From the NCBI RefSeq assembly GCF_050574275.1, contig NZ_CP192260.1:1302001-1366000 (forward strand): a stretch of DNA of 64,000 bases, in the 5' to 3' direction. Source of the stretch: Virgibacillus_F flavescens. Lineage in GTDB: Bacteria > Bacillota > Bacilli > Bacillales > Amphibacillaceae. Below the pieces are notes generated by a model, which saw only the letters and a program-made list of their open reading frames with translations, had not been told where the DNA came from and did no database searches. Below, piece by piece: positions 26,635-36,144 of the stretch (the stretch's first letter is position 1; each line of letters begins with the position of its first letter). The position numbers and the translations under genes were made by a program.

Positions 26635-27933
26635 ATGAAGATTGGAAATAACAAAAGTAAATTGGTCAAAAATTCAACACTATCTTTGAGAAAGAATTTT
26701 TCCTGGACTATAGTAGGTAATTTAGTTGCTGCAATTTGTAAGTGGGGTATATTGGTTGTCTTGGCAAAATTCAGTTCACCGAAATTATTAGGTCAATTTA
26801 CTTTAGCATATGCAATAGCAGCACCAATATTTATGTTTATGAATTTACAGCTCAGAGCAATACAAGCAACTGATGTTAAAAACCAATATAAGTTTAGCGA
26901 CTACTTCAAACTTCGTACTATATCAAATACATTTGGTTTTGCTATGTTATCTTTTATTTTGTTATTAATTTTAAATTATGATACAGAAACTGTAATTATT
27001 ATATTAGTGGTTGGTGTAATAAAATTATTTGAATCTATTAGTGATGTTTTTTATGGTCAAATGCAAAAAAAAGAGCGAATGGATCTTGTTTCTAAATCAA
27101 TGATGTTCCGTGAAATAAGTGGTTTATTTACATTTGCTATAATTTTAATAATCACAAATAGTTTATTGTATTCTTTAATAGGTTTTTCAGTAGTTTTTTT
27201 ACTAGTTGTTATTTATTATGATTTTTTTGCTTCTCTTAAGCTTGAAAGTCTAAACAAACAATATACTTATAAAAAGTATATTGTACTATTGCTAACAAAA
27301 TGGGATATATTAACAATAAAAAAAATATTTCTCTTGGCTTTACCTTTGGGTTGTGGAGTATTTATAGGATCTCTCGTCACCAATATACCAAGGTATTTAG
27401 TAGATCATTTTCTAGGAAAGCAATCCTTGGGTTATTTTGCTGCAATAGGATACTTTGCTATTGGTTTTTCAACTCTTTTTAATGCAATAGGACAAGCAAC
27501 AAGACCAAGATTGTCAAAATACTTTGAGAATAATTTTAACCTATACAAAAATTTACTTATTAAAATCATTTTATTAAGTGGCAGTTTTGGGCTTGCGTTT
27601 TTCTTGTTTTCGTTACTATTTGGTAAAGGTATGCTTAGTTTTGTATACTCAACTAGTTATAGTCAATATTGGAGCACATTAATTTGGATTTCAATAGCGG
27701 TGTTTTTCTTGTCTATAAATAGTATACTGCAAATTGCTATTCAATCAGCTCGAATTTTTAATGTTCAAATTTACATTTCTATAATTTCATTAGTTACAGT
27801 AACAATAGCCGGATTTTTTCTTATTCCTAAGTACGGTATAGAGGGTGGAGGATTTACCTTATTAGTTTATTCAATAATTAATACCTTAACAACTACTTTA
27901 TTCTTTTTTAAATTTGTTTATTCAAAAAAATAA
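26635..27933 (+). CDS. Polysaccharide flippase (Wzx-like, first copy)
   Basis: 432 residues with 12-14 predicted helices. The N-terminus LRKNFSWTIVGNLVAAICKWG and the helix FTLAYAIAAPIFMF are typical of the polysaccharide-export (PST) branch of the MOP superfamily. It should move lipid-linked repeat units across the membrane for the polymerase upstream. A second flippase occurs at 37382. The gene is A+T-rich and ends the first variable block. Confidence 0.88.
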   Translation: MKIGNNKSKLVKNSTLSLRKNFSWTIVGNLVAAICKWGILVVLAKFSSPKLLGQFTLAYAIAAPIFMFMNLQLRAIQATDVKNQYKFSDYFKLRTISNTFGFAMLSFILLLILNYDTETVIIILVVGVIKLFESISDVFYGQMQKKERMDLVSKSMMFREISGLFTFAIILIITNSLLYSLIGFSVVFLLVVIYYDFFASLKLESLNKQYTYKKYIVLLLTKWDILTIKKIFLLALPLGCGVFIGSLVTNIPRYLVDHFLGKQSLGYFAAIGYFAIGFSTLFNAIGQATRPRLSKYFENNFNLYKNLLIKIILLSGSFGLAFFLFSLLFGKGMLSFVYSTSYSQYWSTLIWISIAVFFLSINSILQIAIQSARIFNVQIYISIISLVTVTIAGFFLIPKYGIEGGGFTLLVYSIINTLTTTLFFFKFVYSKK

Positions 27934-28062
27934 AATGGTTTACTATTCAAATTAGTGGTGTACTTAATACGAAGAGTTATTTCTTACTAAAATATAATTT
28001 TCATATTATATAGTTTAGTATTGATAGGATGTATAATTAAAAGAGTGAAGGATGGTCTGAGA

Positions 28063-29451
28063 ATGAACAAAATAGCAGTAGCAGGAACTGGTTACGTTGG
28101 TTTAGTGGCCGGCGCATGTTTTGCAGAAACCGGCCACCAAGTAACCTGTGTAGATATTGATGAAGAAAAAGTAAATGTAATGAAGTCTGGCGTTTCTCCA
28201 ATTTATGAAACAGGATTGGAAGATTTAATGCAGAAGAATTATGCTGCCGGAAGAATAGATTACACAACAGACTATAAATCGGCTTATAAGGATGCAGATG
28301 CAATTTTTATCGGTGTAGGTACACCAGAACAACCAGATGGATCAGCCAATCTTTCTTATATAGCAACTGTTGCAAGACAAATTGCAGAAACAATAGAAAA
28401 AGATTGTCTTATCGTTGTGAAATCCACTGTTCCAGTCGGTACAAACGATAAGGTAGAGCAGTTTATAAATGATTTTTTAGTGAATGATGTGAAAGTTGAA
28501 GTTGCATCAAATCCAGAATTCTTAGCGCAGGGTTCTGCCGTACATGATACGCTACATGCAGAAAGAATTATAATCGGTACAGAAAGTAAATGGGCTGAAG
28601 ACAGATTAATGAAGATTTATGACCCATTTAACTTGCCTGTTGTTTCAGTGAATAGAAGGTCAGCAGAAATGGTTAAATACGCTTCTAATGATTTCCTCGC
28701 TCTTAAAATTTCCTATATGAATGATATTGCGAACCTTTGTGAACTTGTTGGCGCTGATATCCAGGATGTTGCGAAGGGTATGAGCTATGATGAGCGTATT
28801 GGAAGCAAGTTTTTAAATGCAGGGATTGGTTATGGTGGTTCCTGTTTCCCTAAGGATACAAAAGCATTGGAAAATCTGGCGATAGAAAATGGCTATGAAT
28901 TAAAAACTGTTAAGGCAGCAATTGATGTGAACAAAGACCAAAAGACGAAATTGTATAAAAAAGCTAGCAAAAGACTCATCACTTTTAATGGTCTTAAAGT
29001 AGCTGTGCTAGGCTTGACGTTTAAGCCTGGGACTGACGATTTAAGAGAAGCCCCGGCACTTGAAAATGTACCATTATTATTAGAGCAAGGTGCAAATATT
29101 TATGCATATGATCCTGTTGGAGCTGACAACTTTGCCAAAGTGCATCCAGATGGTTCTAATGGAAAAGGTACTATCACCTATGTTGCAAACATAGAGGCTG
29201 CCTTGGAAGATGCAAATGTTTGCTTTATTTTTACTGAGTGGGGAGAAGTGAAAGAAATATCTCCTGCAACTTATAGTCAATTAATGAGAACACCTTTAGT
29301 ATACGATGGCAGAAATATTTATGATATTGAGGCAATGCGAGAAGTAGGAATTGAGTACCACTCCATTGGTAGAAATAGTGTAGATAGACAATCTGCTATT
29401 GTTAAGAAGGAGTTGAATCAACATGAGTCTAGACCTCAACCAATTAGATAA
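28063..29451 (+). CDS. ugd: UDP-glucose 6-dehydrogenase (TuaD/Ugd)
   Basis: I choose ATG 28063, giving the usual start MNKIAVAGTGYVGLVAGACFAETGH and 462 residues; an earlier TTG at 28021 adds a non-conserved leader. Further marks are STVPVGT, ASNPEFLAQGSA, and the catalytic Cys in GGSCFPKDTKAL. It oxidises UDP-glucose from GtaB to UDP-glucuronate. Its end overlaps the epimerase gene by 29 bases, so the two are coupled. It opens the middle block. High confidence. Confidence 0.95.
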   Translation: MNKIAVAGTGYVGLVAGACFAETGHQVTCVDIDEEKVNVMKSGVSPIYETGLEDLMQKNYAAGRIDYTTDYKSAYKDADAIFIGVGTPEQPDGSANLSYIATVARQIAETIEKDCLIVVKSTVPVGTNDKVEQFINDFLVNDVKVEVASNPEFLAQGSAVHDTLHAERIIIGTESKWAEDRLMKIYDPFNLPVVSVNRRSAEMVKYASNDFLALKISYMNDIANLCELVGADIQDVAKGMSYDERIGSKFLNAGIGYGGSCFPKDTKALENLAIENGYELKTVKAAIDVNKDQKTKLYKKASKRLITFNGLKVAVLGLTFKPGTDDLREAPALENVPLLLEQGANIYAYDPVGADNFAKVHPDGSNGKGTITYVANIEAALEDANVCFIFTEWGEVKEISPATYSQLMRTPLVYDGRNIYDIEAMREVGIEYHSIGRNSVDRQSAIVKKELNQHESRPQPIR

Positions 29452-30466
29452 ATCGAAAACATACCTAGTTACTGGAGCTGCAGGTTTTATCGGATTCTTT
29501 TTATCTAAGAAACTACTTGAGGCTGATTGTCGAGTAGTTGGTATTGATAATCTAAATGACTATTATGATGTAAACCTTAAGCATGCTCGATTGGAGCAAT
29601 TAACTCCAAATGATAAATTTACTTTTGTTAAAGGTGATTTATCAGATAAAGAAATTGTGTTGGAGACGTTTGAAGCGTACAAACCTAATATTGTCGTGAA
29701 TTTGGCTGCACAAGCAGGGGTTAGGTATTCAATTGAAAATCCGGATGTCTATATGCAAAGTAATGTTATCGGATTTTACAACTTACTTGAAGCTTGTCGC
29801 CACAATCCAGTGGACCATCTGGTATATGCATCATCTAGTTCTGTATATGGCGCTAATAAAAAGGTTCCATTTGAAGAGACTGATGCGGTAGATAATCCAG
29901 TCTCATTATATGCGGCGACTAAGAAATCTAATGAACTGATGGCATATACGTATAGTCATCTTTATCAGATACCTGTGTCTGGACTAAGATTTTTCACCGT
30001 TTATGGTCCTATGGGCAGACCTGATATGGCATACTTTGGATTCGCTGATAAATACTTTAATGGAGATCCAATCAAGATATTTAATAACGGAGAATTTGAG
30101 AAGGATCTGTACAGGGATTTCACTTATATAGATGATATTGTCGAAGGAATCGAACGTCTTTTAAGTAATCCGCCAGTTGGTGATGTTCAACATAAAGTAT
30201 TTAACATTGGAAATAACAGTCCAGTAAAGTTAATGACCTTTATTGAAACATTAGAGAAAACATTAAGTAAATCACTAGGTAAAGAAGTAGTGTTTGAAAA
30301 GCAGTTTGAACCGATTAAGCCAGGGGATGTACCTGCGACCTATGCGTCGACTGATAGACTGCAAGAAACGGTGGGATTTAAGCCAGAGACTCTATTGGAG
30401 GAAGGATTGCAGAAGTTTGCTAATTGGTATGTTAAATATTATAAGGTTGACTCTCGATCTAATTAG
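29423..30466 (+). CDS. UDP-glucuronate 4-epimerase-like NAD-dependent epimerase
   Basis: 347 residues. Rossmann loop VTGAAGFIGFFL, catalytic SSSSVYG and YAATKK (YxxxK), and RFFTVYGPMGRPDMA, which is typical of the UDP-glucuronate 4-epimerase group (CapI/LpsL). Overlap with ugd supports the reaction UDP-GlcA to UDP-GalA. A terminator lies 85 bases further on, so the first long transcript probably ends here. Confidence 0.92.
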   Translation: MSLDLNQLDKSKTYLVTGAAGFIGFFLSKKLLEADCRVVGIDNLNDYYDVNLKHARLEQLTPNDKFTFVKGDLSDKEIVLETFEAYKPNIVVNLAAQAGVRYSIENPDVYMQSNVIGFYNLLEACRHNPVDHLVYASSSSVYGANKKVPFEETDAVDNPVSLYAATKKSNELMAYTYSHLYQIPVSGLRFFTVYGPMGRPDMAYFGFADKYFNGDPIKIFNNGEFEKDLYRDFTYIDDIVEGIERLLSNPPVGDVQHKVFNIGNNSPVKLMTFIETLEKTLSKSLGKEVVFEKQFEPIKPGDVPATYASTDRLQETVGFKPETLLEEGLQKFANWYVKYYKVDSRSN

Positions 30467-30551
30467 CTACTATATTTAAGTATAGAAAAAAATTGGAATT
30501 TGGCGGTTCTTGTGTTTAGTAAAATATTTAATGTCTTTTAGGATGATCAGA

Positions 30552-30588
30552 TTAACCCGCTGAGATGGCTTAGCGGGTTAACTTTTTG
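30552..30588 (+). terminator. Terminator ending the first biosynthetic transcript
   Basis: TTAACCCGCT (30552-30561) and AGCGGGTTAA (30572-30581) pair perfectly around 10 bases and are followed by CTTTTT. Confidence 0.9.
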
Positions 30589-30812
30589 TGCATATTTATA
30601 TTTAAGTAGCTTTTTATATTGTGGTATTAATAGTTATTACGTACTTCTAGTTTGGTGTTATAATTGAGTTAATTGTTTTAATAGCGATACATAAACTGTT
30701 GAAAATTTAAACTTTCATCATTTTGTCAGTAATAGGTTATTATAGCATTATCTTAAGGGAAAATTATTAAATTCAGTTGGAAGTTAGTAAACTGGGTTAG
30801 GAGAGAAGTAAA
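30589..30812 (+). promoter_or_regulatory. Promoter region of the second biosynthetic transcript
   Basis: The A+T-rich stretch after the terminator has no gene. TTGTCA (30723-30728) and CATTAT (30746-30751) are 17 bases apart and form a reasonable sigma-A promoter. GGAGAG precedes the start at 30813. Confidence 0.5.
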
Positions 30813-31850
30813 ATGAAATTTGCTATCGTAGGTTGTGGGAGAATTGCCAAGAGGCACATAGAAGCTATTATCAATACGAAAGAAGCTGAACTATATGCAT
30901 TATGTGATAATAATAGAAATCGATTAGACGAGACTGCTTTTGTAAATAATCTAAAAAATAATTACGAGGATATAGAAGAAATGTTAAAAGACGAAAAAAT
31001 TGATATTGTTAGCATATGCACACCAAATGCATCACATGCTGAACTAGCTATTAAAGCTATTAAAGCCGGTAAACATGTATTGCTTGAAAAGCCGATTGCT
31101 ACAACTGTTGAGGATGCAGAACGTATTATTCAAGCCGCTCAAGATTATCATGTGAAAGTTACGGCAGTTCATCAAAATAGATTCAATGAAGCAATACAAA
31201 AAACTCGAAAAGCCTATGAAGATGGTAGATTTGGTAGAATGTCACACGGTGTAGCGAGTATACGCTGGAACCGAAATAAACCTTATTATGATCAGGACAG
31301 TTGGCGTGGAACGGCCAACCAACAAGATGGGATACTAATGAATCAAAGCATCCACAATATTGACTTATTATTATGGATGATGGGTCCTGTAAAGTCCGTA
31401 ACCGGTAAGACAGCTACTAGATTTCGAGATATCGAAATGGAAGATGTTGGAGCAGCCATTTTAGAATTTGAAAGTGGGGCTCTTGGGATGATAGAAGGGG
31501 CTGGCACTATTTATCCCTCAAATCTTGAGGAAACACTTAATTTATTTGGGGATAAAGGAACAGTCTGCATTGGAGGTCTTGCGGTTAATAAAATAGAGAA
31601 TTGGCGGTTTAGTGATGATTTTGCTGCAGAAGAAGCTAAAATTATCTCGGAACAACTACAGAATCCTCCAACTGTGTATGGATACGGTCACCAATTAATT
31701 GTTGAAGATATGATCGAATCTATACAAAAGGATCGCGAACCATACATATCCTTAGAAGATGGTAAATATGCAATTGAAGTGATATTGGCTATTTATGAGT
31801 CCTCGAGAACTGGAAAATCAATCAAAATTAGAAGTAAAGTTGCACGTTAA
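30813..31850 (+). CDS. Gfo/Idh/MocA-type sugar-nucleotide oxidoreductase (WbpB/WlbA-like)
   Basis: 345 residues. N-terminal Rossmann motif KFAIVGCGRIAKRHIEAI, the family EKP motif in HVLLEKPIATT, and the HQNRFNEA and NQSIHNIDLL segments typical of the C-terminal domain. WbpB/WlbA oxidises C3 of UDP-GlcNAcA before amination. The aminotransferase at 33154 and the hexapeptide acetyltransferase at 35422 fit the next two steps, and the dehydrogenase at 22090 the step before. I infer a route to a 2,3-diacetamido uronic acid. Family certain, step inferred. Confidence 0.88.
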   Translation: MKFAIVGCGRIAKRHIEAIINTKEAELYALCDNNRNRLDETAFVNNLKNNYEDIEEMLKDEKIDIVSICTPNASHAELAIKAIKAGKHVLLEKPIATTVEDAERIIQAAQDYHVKVTAVHQNRFNEAIQKTRKAYEDGRFGRMSHGVASIRWNRNKPYYDQDSWRGTANQQDGILMNQSIHNIDLLLWMMGPVKSVTGKTATRFRDIEMEDVGAAILEFESGALGMIEGAGTIYPSNLEETLNLFGDKGTVCIGGLAVNKIENWRFSDDFAAEEAKIISEQLQNPPTVYGYGHQLIVEDMIESIQKDREPYISLEDGKYAIEVILAIYESSRTGKSIKIRSKVAR

Positions 31851-31865
31851 CCGGAGGCTTCAAGT

Positions 31866-31925
31866 TTGAAACAGGAAACAAGTTGGTCTATCGCATTTAA
31901 AAGAACTCTACTGGGATTTCTATAG
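31866..31925 (+). CDS. Possible 19-residue leader peptide or remnant of a deleted gene
   Basis: CCGGAGG (31851-31857) lies eight bases before TTG 31866, which opens MKQETSWSIAFKRTLLGFL and stops at TAG 31923-31925. The stop overlaps the TAGGAG ribosome binding site of the next gene. The peptide could couple translation to that gene, or be the N-terminal stub of a lost membrane protein, since it ends where a hydrophobic segment would begin. Not recognised; chance is possible. Confidence 0.3.
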   Translation: MKQETSWSIAFKRTLLGFL

Positions 31926-31936
31926 GAGCATATATA

Positions 31937-33157
31937 ATGAACATATTAATAATCTCCCACATGTACCCCTCTAAAACGAAAGAAATAAATGGGGTATTTG
32001 TCCATGAACAGGTAAAGGAATTGATTAAGCAGGGACACAACGTCAAGGTAGTGTCCCCTGTTCCATTTGTACCATCTTTATTAAAGCAGCTGTCGCCAAA
32101 GTGGAAGAATTACGATGCCACACCCGCAACAGACGTGATAGATACGGTTGAGGTGCATTATCCTACATTTATAGCGCTGCCTAAACGAATTAACTTCCAT
32201 AGATCAGGCCAGCGGATGTATCACGGTATTAAAAAGACGGTTGCCGATATCTATAAAGAATTTAAATTTGATGTCATTCATGCGCACGTCGCGTTACCAG
32301 ACGGGGCAGCAGCAGTACAGCTGGCACAGGACTTTAACGTTCCTTTAATAACGACCATCCATGGTCAGGATTTACAGCATACGATTCACAAGGATCTAAA
32401 GTGCAGGAATCAGGTTACACAAGTCTTAACTGAATCTAGTAACACCATTCTAGTGAGTCATAAGCTAAATACTATCAGAAAGAAATTTTTCCCTGAGATA
32501 GAGGATGGAAAGTGTACTGTTATACATAATGGTGTAGCGCCTCTATTTCTGGAGCCGACGAAGCAGCCGGTTTCAACTACAAATCAAACAGATATTAAAA
32601 TCCTTTGTGTGGCAAATCTATTACAGCCAAAAGGAATAGATTTTAGCATTAAAGCAATGGCGAAAATCGTTGAAAACTATCCAAACATGACGTACCAGAT
32701 CATCGGCGTTGGACCTGAAGCGGATACATTATATCGACTCGTAAAAAAATTAGGACTAGAGAATAATGTAGTTTTCTTAGGAGCCAAATCAAGGGAAGAA
32801 GTTAGCAGATATATGAATGAATCTGATATATTTCTATTACCTAGCTGGAATGAAGCGTTCGGTGTTGTCTATATCGAGGCAATGGCGAGTGGAATCCCAG
32901 TGATTGGGTGTAAAGGTGAAGGTGTAGAAGATATAGTGGATTCAGGAGTGGATGGCTATTTAGTTGATCCGAAAGACGTTGATGATATTGTTAGAGTCAC
33001 AACGGAATTAGTGGCTAATCCTACCATGAGGCTGGAAATGGGTAAAGCTGCAAGAATTAAAGTAGAAAATAATTTCACTTGGGAGAAATCAGCCGCGAAA
33101 TTAATCGATGTGTATACAAAGTACGTATCGGACCAACGAGGGGAGGACATACGATGA
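31937..33157 (+). CDS. GT4-family glycosyltransferase (TuaC-like)
   Basis: 406 residues. The N-terminus LIISHMYPSKTKEINGVFVHEQVKEL is close in style to TuaC and related GT4 enzymes. Later come HGQDLQHTIH, VIHNGV, and LPSWNEAFGVVYIEAMASGIPVIG with the E-x7-E pair. It likely adds a sugar on the cytoplasmic face. The stop overlaps the next start as ATGA. Confidence 0.88.
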   Translation: MNILIISHMYPSKTKEINGVFVHEQVKELIKQGHNVKVVSPVPFVPSLLKQLSPKWKNYDATPATDVIDTVEVHYPTFIALPKRINFHRSGQRMYHGIKKTVADIYKEFKFDVIHAHVALPDGAAAVQLAQDFNVPLITTIHGQDLQHTIHKDLKCRNQVTQVLTESSNTILVSHKLNTIRKKFFPEIEDGKCTVIHNGVAPLFLEPTKQPVSTTNQTDIKILCVANLLQPKGIDFSIKAMAKIVENYPNMTYQIIGVGPEADTLYRLVKKLGLENNVVFLGAKSREEVSRYMNESDIFLLPSWNEAFGVVYIEAMASGIPVIGCKGEGVEDIVDSGVDGYLVDPKDVDDIVRVTTELVANPTMRLEMGKAARIKVENNFTWEKSAAKLIDVYTKYVSDQRGEDIR

Positions 33158-34272
33158 GAAGAGTGAAAATGCTTGATTTGTCTGAACAGTATAAAGAAAT
33201 GAAAGATGATATTCTCGATAAAATGGACGAGGTAATCAGTTCTTCCCAGTTTATTTTAGGCGACAATGTGAAGCAACTGGAAAACGATATCGCACAATTC
33301 AGCAACGTTACGCACGGTATTGGAGTAGGGAATGGATCAGATGCGATTCTTATAGCTCTGCAGGCTGCAGGCGTTAAACCAGGGGATGAAGTTATTACGA
33401 CCCCGTTCACGTTCTTTGCAACAGCAGGTGCGATTGCACGGGCAGGTGCAACTCCAGTATTTGTTGATATTGAACTGGATACATTTGCAATCGATCCTGC
33501 TAAAATCGAAGCGGCGATAAACGATAAAACAACAGCAATTATTCCTGTCCACTTATACGGCCAGATGGCTGATATGGACGCCATTACTGAAATTGCCAAT
33601 AAACATAACCTGGTAGTCATTGAAGACGCCGCGCAGGCAATAGGTTCGCAATACAAAGGTAAAAATCCAGGAGAAATTGGAACTGCCGCTACGTATAGCT
33701 TTTTTCCAACAAAAAACTTAGGTGCGTTTGGCGATGGCGGAATGATTGTTACATCAAATGATGAAGTAGCTAATCTCAGTAGAGTATTACGCGTTCATGG
33801 CAGTAAAGAGAAATACCATCATCATGTGCTTGGATACAATAGTAGACTGGATGAATTACAGGCAGCCATTTTGAACGTTAAATTTAAAAATCTACCGGAA
33901 TATGGTGAACGGAGAAGAGAGAAAGCAGCGTTTTACTCAAGCGGCTTGCAGAAGTCTGTCTCTGATTTTGTTACAGTTCCGGTCGAAGCGGAAGGCAACT
34001 ATCACGTGTACCACCAATATACCTTGCGGGTCGAGCGGCGAGACGAACTGAAATTATTTTTAAAAGAAAATGGTATCGATTCAATGGTTTACTATCCGTT
34101 GTCGCTGCATGCTCAGCCAGTGTTTAATTATTTACCCTATAAGCAAGGCGATTTTCCTAAGTCTGAGTTAGCGACTGAACAGGTAATATCGCTTCCTATC
34201 TATCCTGAGCTTAAGCAGGATGACCAAGTATATATAATAGAGAAAATAACTGAATTTTATAAAGGCGGATAA
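33154..34272 (+). CDS. DegT/DnrJ/EryC1-family sugar aminotransferase (WbpE/WlbC-like)
   Basis: ATG 33154 is preceded by GGGGAGG and overlaps the previous stop; it gives 372 residues, normal for the family. The PLP-binding Lys lies in SFFPTKNLGAFGDGG, and GVGNGSDAILIAL, EDAAQAIGS and HHHVLGYNSRLDELQAAIL are family motifs. It would aminate the 3-keto sugar made by the oxidoreductase at 30813. A second aminotransferase at 40082 belongs to another sugar. The family is clear; the substrate is inferred from context. Confidence 0.92.
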   Translation: MRRVKMLDLSEQYKEMKDDILDKMDEVISSSQFILGDNVKQLENDIAQFSNVTHGIGVGNGSDAILIALQAAGVKPGDEVITTPFTFFATAGAIARAGATPVFVDIELDTFAIDPAKIEAAINDKTTAIIPVHLYGQMADMDAITEIANKHNLVVIEDAAQAIGSQYKGKNPGEIGTAATYSFFPTKNLGAFGDGGMIVTSNDEVANLSRVLRVHGSKEKYHHHVLGYNSRLDELQAAILNVKFKNLPEYGERRREKAAFYSSGLQKSVSDFVTVPVEAEGNYHVYHQYTLRVERRDELKLFLKENGIDSMVYYPLSLHAQPVFNYLPYKQGDFPKSELATEQVISLPIYPELKQDDQVYIIEKITEFYKGG

Positions 34273-34275
34273 TCT

Positions 34276-35418
34276 ATGAAAATACTGCATATATGTTCCG
34301 GCTATCCAGATACTGGGTTGTATCAGAATTTGTTGGGTGAATTAGACGCTAACGGTATTCAACAGATTATGTATGTTCCGTACAAAACAAGCGAGATTAA
34401 AAATAAACGGATGCTTGAACATGCTGCACATGTATCATACGTCTTTTCAAGTCCGCACAATAAATTTGATAGATTAGTGTATTTCAGCAAGGTTAGGAAA
34501 ATTACGAAAGACATAATTGATTCGATAGACTTAAGCGATATAGACCTTACGCACGCACACTTTTTGTTTTCTAATGGCGGAGCAGCGTATCGCTTAAAGA
34601 AGAAAATGGGAATAGATTATATCGTGGCAGTAAGAAATACCGATATCAATGTGTTTTTTAAATATGGCATACACCTTCGGAAACATGGGGTTGCTATCCT
34701 GAAAGAAGCTAAAAAGATCATTTTTCTTTCGCCAGCGTATAAGGATTACCTAATTGAACACTATATCCCGAGTCACTTAAAAGACCGTATCAGAGATAAA
34801 TCGTACGTCGTTCCAAACGGAATCGATAATTTCTGGTTGGAGAATAGTTATGATACGAAAGAGTTAGCTGCGTTCTCCAAAACGATTCGACTCGTGTTTG
34901 TCGGGGAACTCAATCAGAATAAGAATGTTATGACAGCACTAGGGTCTGTTCTTAGATTAAAAGAAAAAGGCTTTGATGTTAGGTTTGATATTATTGGTAC
35001 TGGTCCGCTTGAGAATGAGATAAAAACATACATAAAAACTAAACATATCCGATCGAATGTTACGTTGCATGGCTATGTGAATGATAAAAATCGATTACTA
35101 GCTATGTATAGAGAGGCTGATATTTTCCTGATGCCTTCCTTTCATGAAACCTTTGGATTGGTTTACATTGAGGCGATGACGCAGGGGCTGCCGGTTATCT
35201 ATTCAAGGGGTCAGGGGATTGATGGCTATTTCGAAGAGGGCGAAGTTGGCTACGCCGTTAACCCAGCATCCAGTGAAGATATTTCCAGAAAGATAGAAAC
35301 AATCATGGATAATTATGAAGCTATGAATCAACAGGTAATCAACGTTGTGGGCGAATTTAAATGGAGTAAGATAGCGAGTGTATATCAGGAACTCTATGAA
35401 TCCAAGCAGGAGGTATAA
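34276..35418 (+). CDS. GT4-family glycosyltransferase
   Basis: 380 residues, starting three bases after the previous stop. It has THAHFLFSNGGAAYRL in the N-terminal domain, VPNGID, VGELNQNKNV and LMPSFHETFGLVYIEAMTQGLPVIYSRG with the E-x7-E pair. The second-domain motif resembles that of the enzyme at 31937. It likely adds another sugar to the same repeat unit. Confidence 0.87.
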   Translation: MKILHICSGYPDTGLYQNLLGELDANGIQQIMYVPYKTSEIKNKRMLEHAAHVSYVFSSPHNKFDRLVYFSKVRKITKDIIDSIDLSDIDLTHAHFLFSNGGAAYRLKKKMGIDYIVAVRNTDINVFFKYGIHLRKHGVAILKEAKKIIFLSPAYKDYLIEHYIPSHLKDRIRDKSYVVPNGIDNFWLENSYDTKELAAFSKTIRLVFVGELNQNKNVMTALGSVLRLKEKGFDVRFDIIGTGPLENEIKTYIKTKHIRSNVTLHGYVNDKNRLLAMYREADIFLMPSFHETFGLVYIEAMTQGLPVIYSRGQGIDGYFEEGEVGYAVNPASSEDISRKIETIMDNYEAMNQQVINVVGEFKWSKIASVYQELYESKQEV

Positions 35419-35421
35419 TCG

Positions 35422-36138
35422 ATGAGTGAACCTCAAGTTGGTCAACATGCAGTTATAGAAGAAAACGTTACATTTGGTGAGAACGTCAGCGTAGGACATC
35501 ACGTGATTATTTATGCCGGAACAAGTATTGGTGACAATGTCATGATACAGGATCATGCCGTAATCGGTAAGCAGCCAGTACGGGCTAAAGCGTCTACTTT
35601 ACCTGATGTGAAGCAATTGGCGCCAGCCACAATTGGGTCAAATGTTACGATTGGAACTTCAGCAGTGCTGTATGCCAATTGTGACATTGCGGATCATGTG
35701 CTTATCGCAGATCTGGCAACGATTCGCGAGCGGGTTACCATTGGAGAGTCAACAATCGTTGGCCGGGGTGTTGCAGTAGAAAATGATTGCACGGTAGGCG
35801 AGAGATGCAAACTGGAAACGAATTGTTACATAACCGCTTACTCTACTTTAGGTGATGATGTATTTATTGCGCCGTGTGTTGTAACTACGAATGATAACTA
35901 TATGGGTAGAAGTAAGGAACGGTTTGGTAAATTTAAAGGTGTCACGGTTAAAAATGGTGGGAGAATCGGAGCTAACGCTACGATCTTACCAGGAAAAACA
36001 ATAGCCGAAGATGGAACGGTCGCAGCAGCAGCAGTTATAACGAAAGATGTAGATCAAGAAGACGTAGTGGCAGGAACACCCGCAAGAAAAGTAAGAAAAG
36101 TCCCGGATAATCAATTGTTACGAAATCAAGAAAGGTAG
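35422..36138 (+). CDS. Hexapeptide-repeat acetyltransferase (WbpD-like)
   Basis: 238 residues, starting three bases after the previous stop. Repeats such as VTFGENVSVGHHVIIYAGT, IGSNVTIGTSAVLYANCDI and IGANATILPGKTI build a left-handed beta helix from end to end; the C-terminus VVAGTPARKVRK is usual. Close linkage to the WbpB- and WbpE-like genes suggests it acetylates the 3-amino group of the uronic acid sugar. An O-acetyltransferase role is the alternative. Confidence 0.87.
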   Translation: MSEPQVGQHAVIEENVTFGENVSVGHHVIIYAGTSIGDNVMIQDHAVIGKQPVRAKASTLPDVKQLAPATIGSNVTIGTSAVLYANCDIADHVLIADLATIRERVTIGESTIVGRGVAVENDCTVGERCKLETNCYITAYSTLGDDVFIAPCVVTTNDNYMGRSKERFGKFKGVTVKNGGRIGANATILPGKTIAEDGTVAAAAVITKDVDQEDVVAGTPARKVRKVPDNQLLRNQER

Positions 36139-36144
36139 ATTCCT

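Noticed and set aside
33079..33153. Extended N-terminus of the aminotransferase
   Set aside because: The added residues overlap the previous gene, are not conserved in type, and a strong GGGGAGG site marks ATG 33154.
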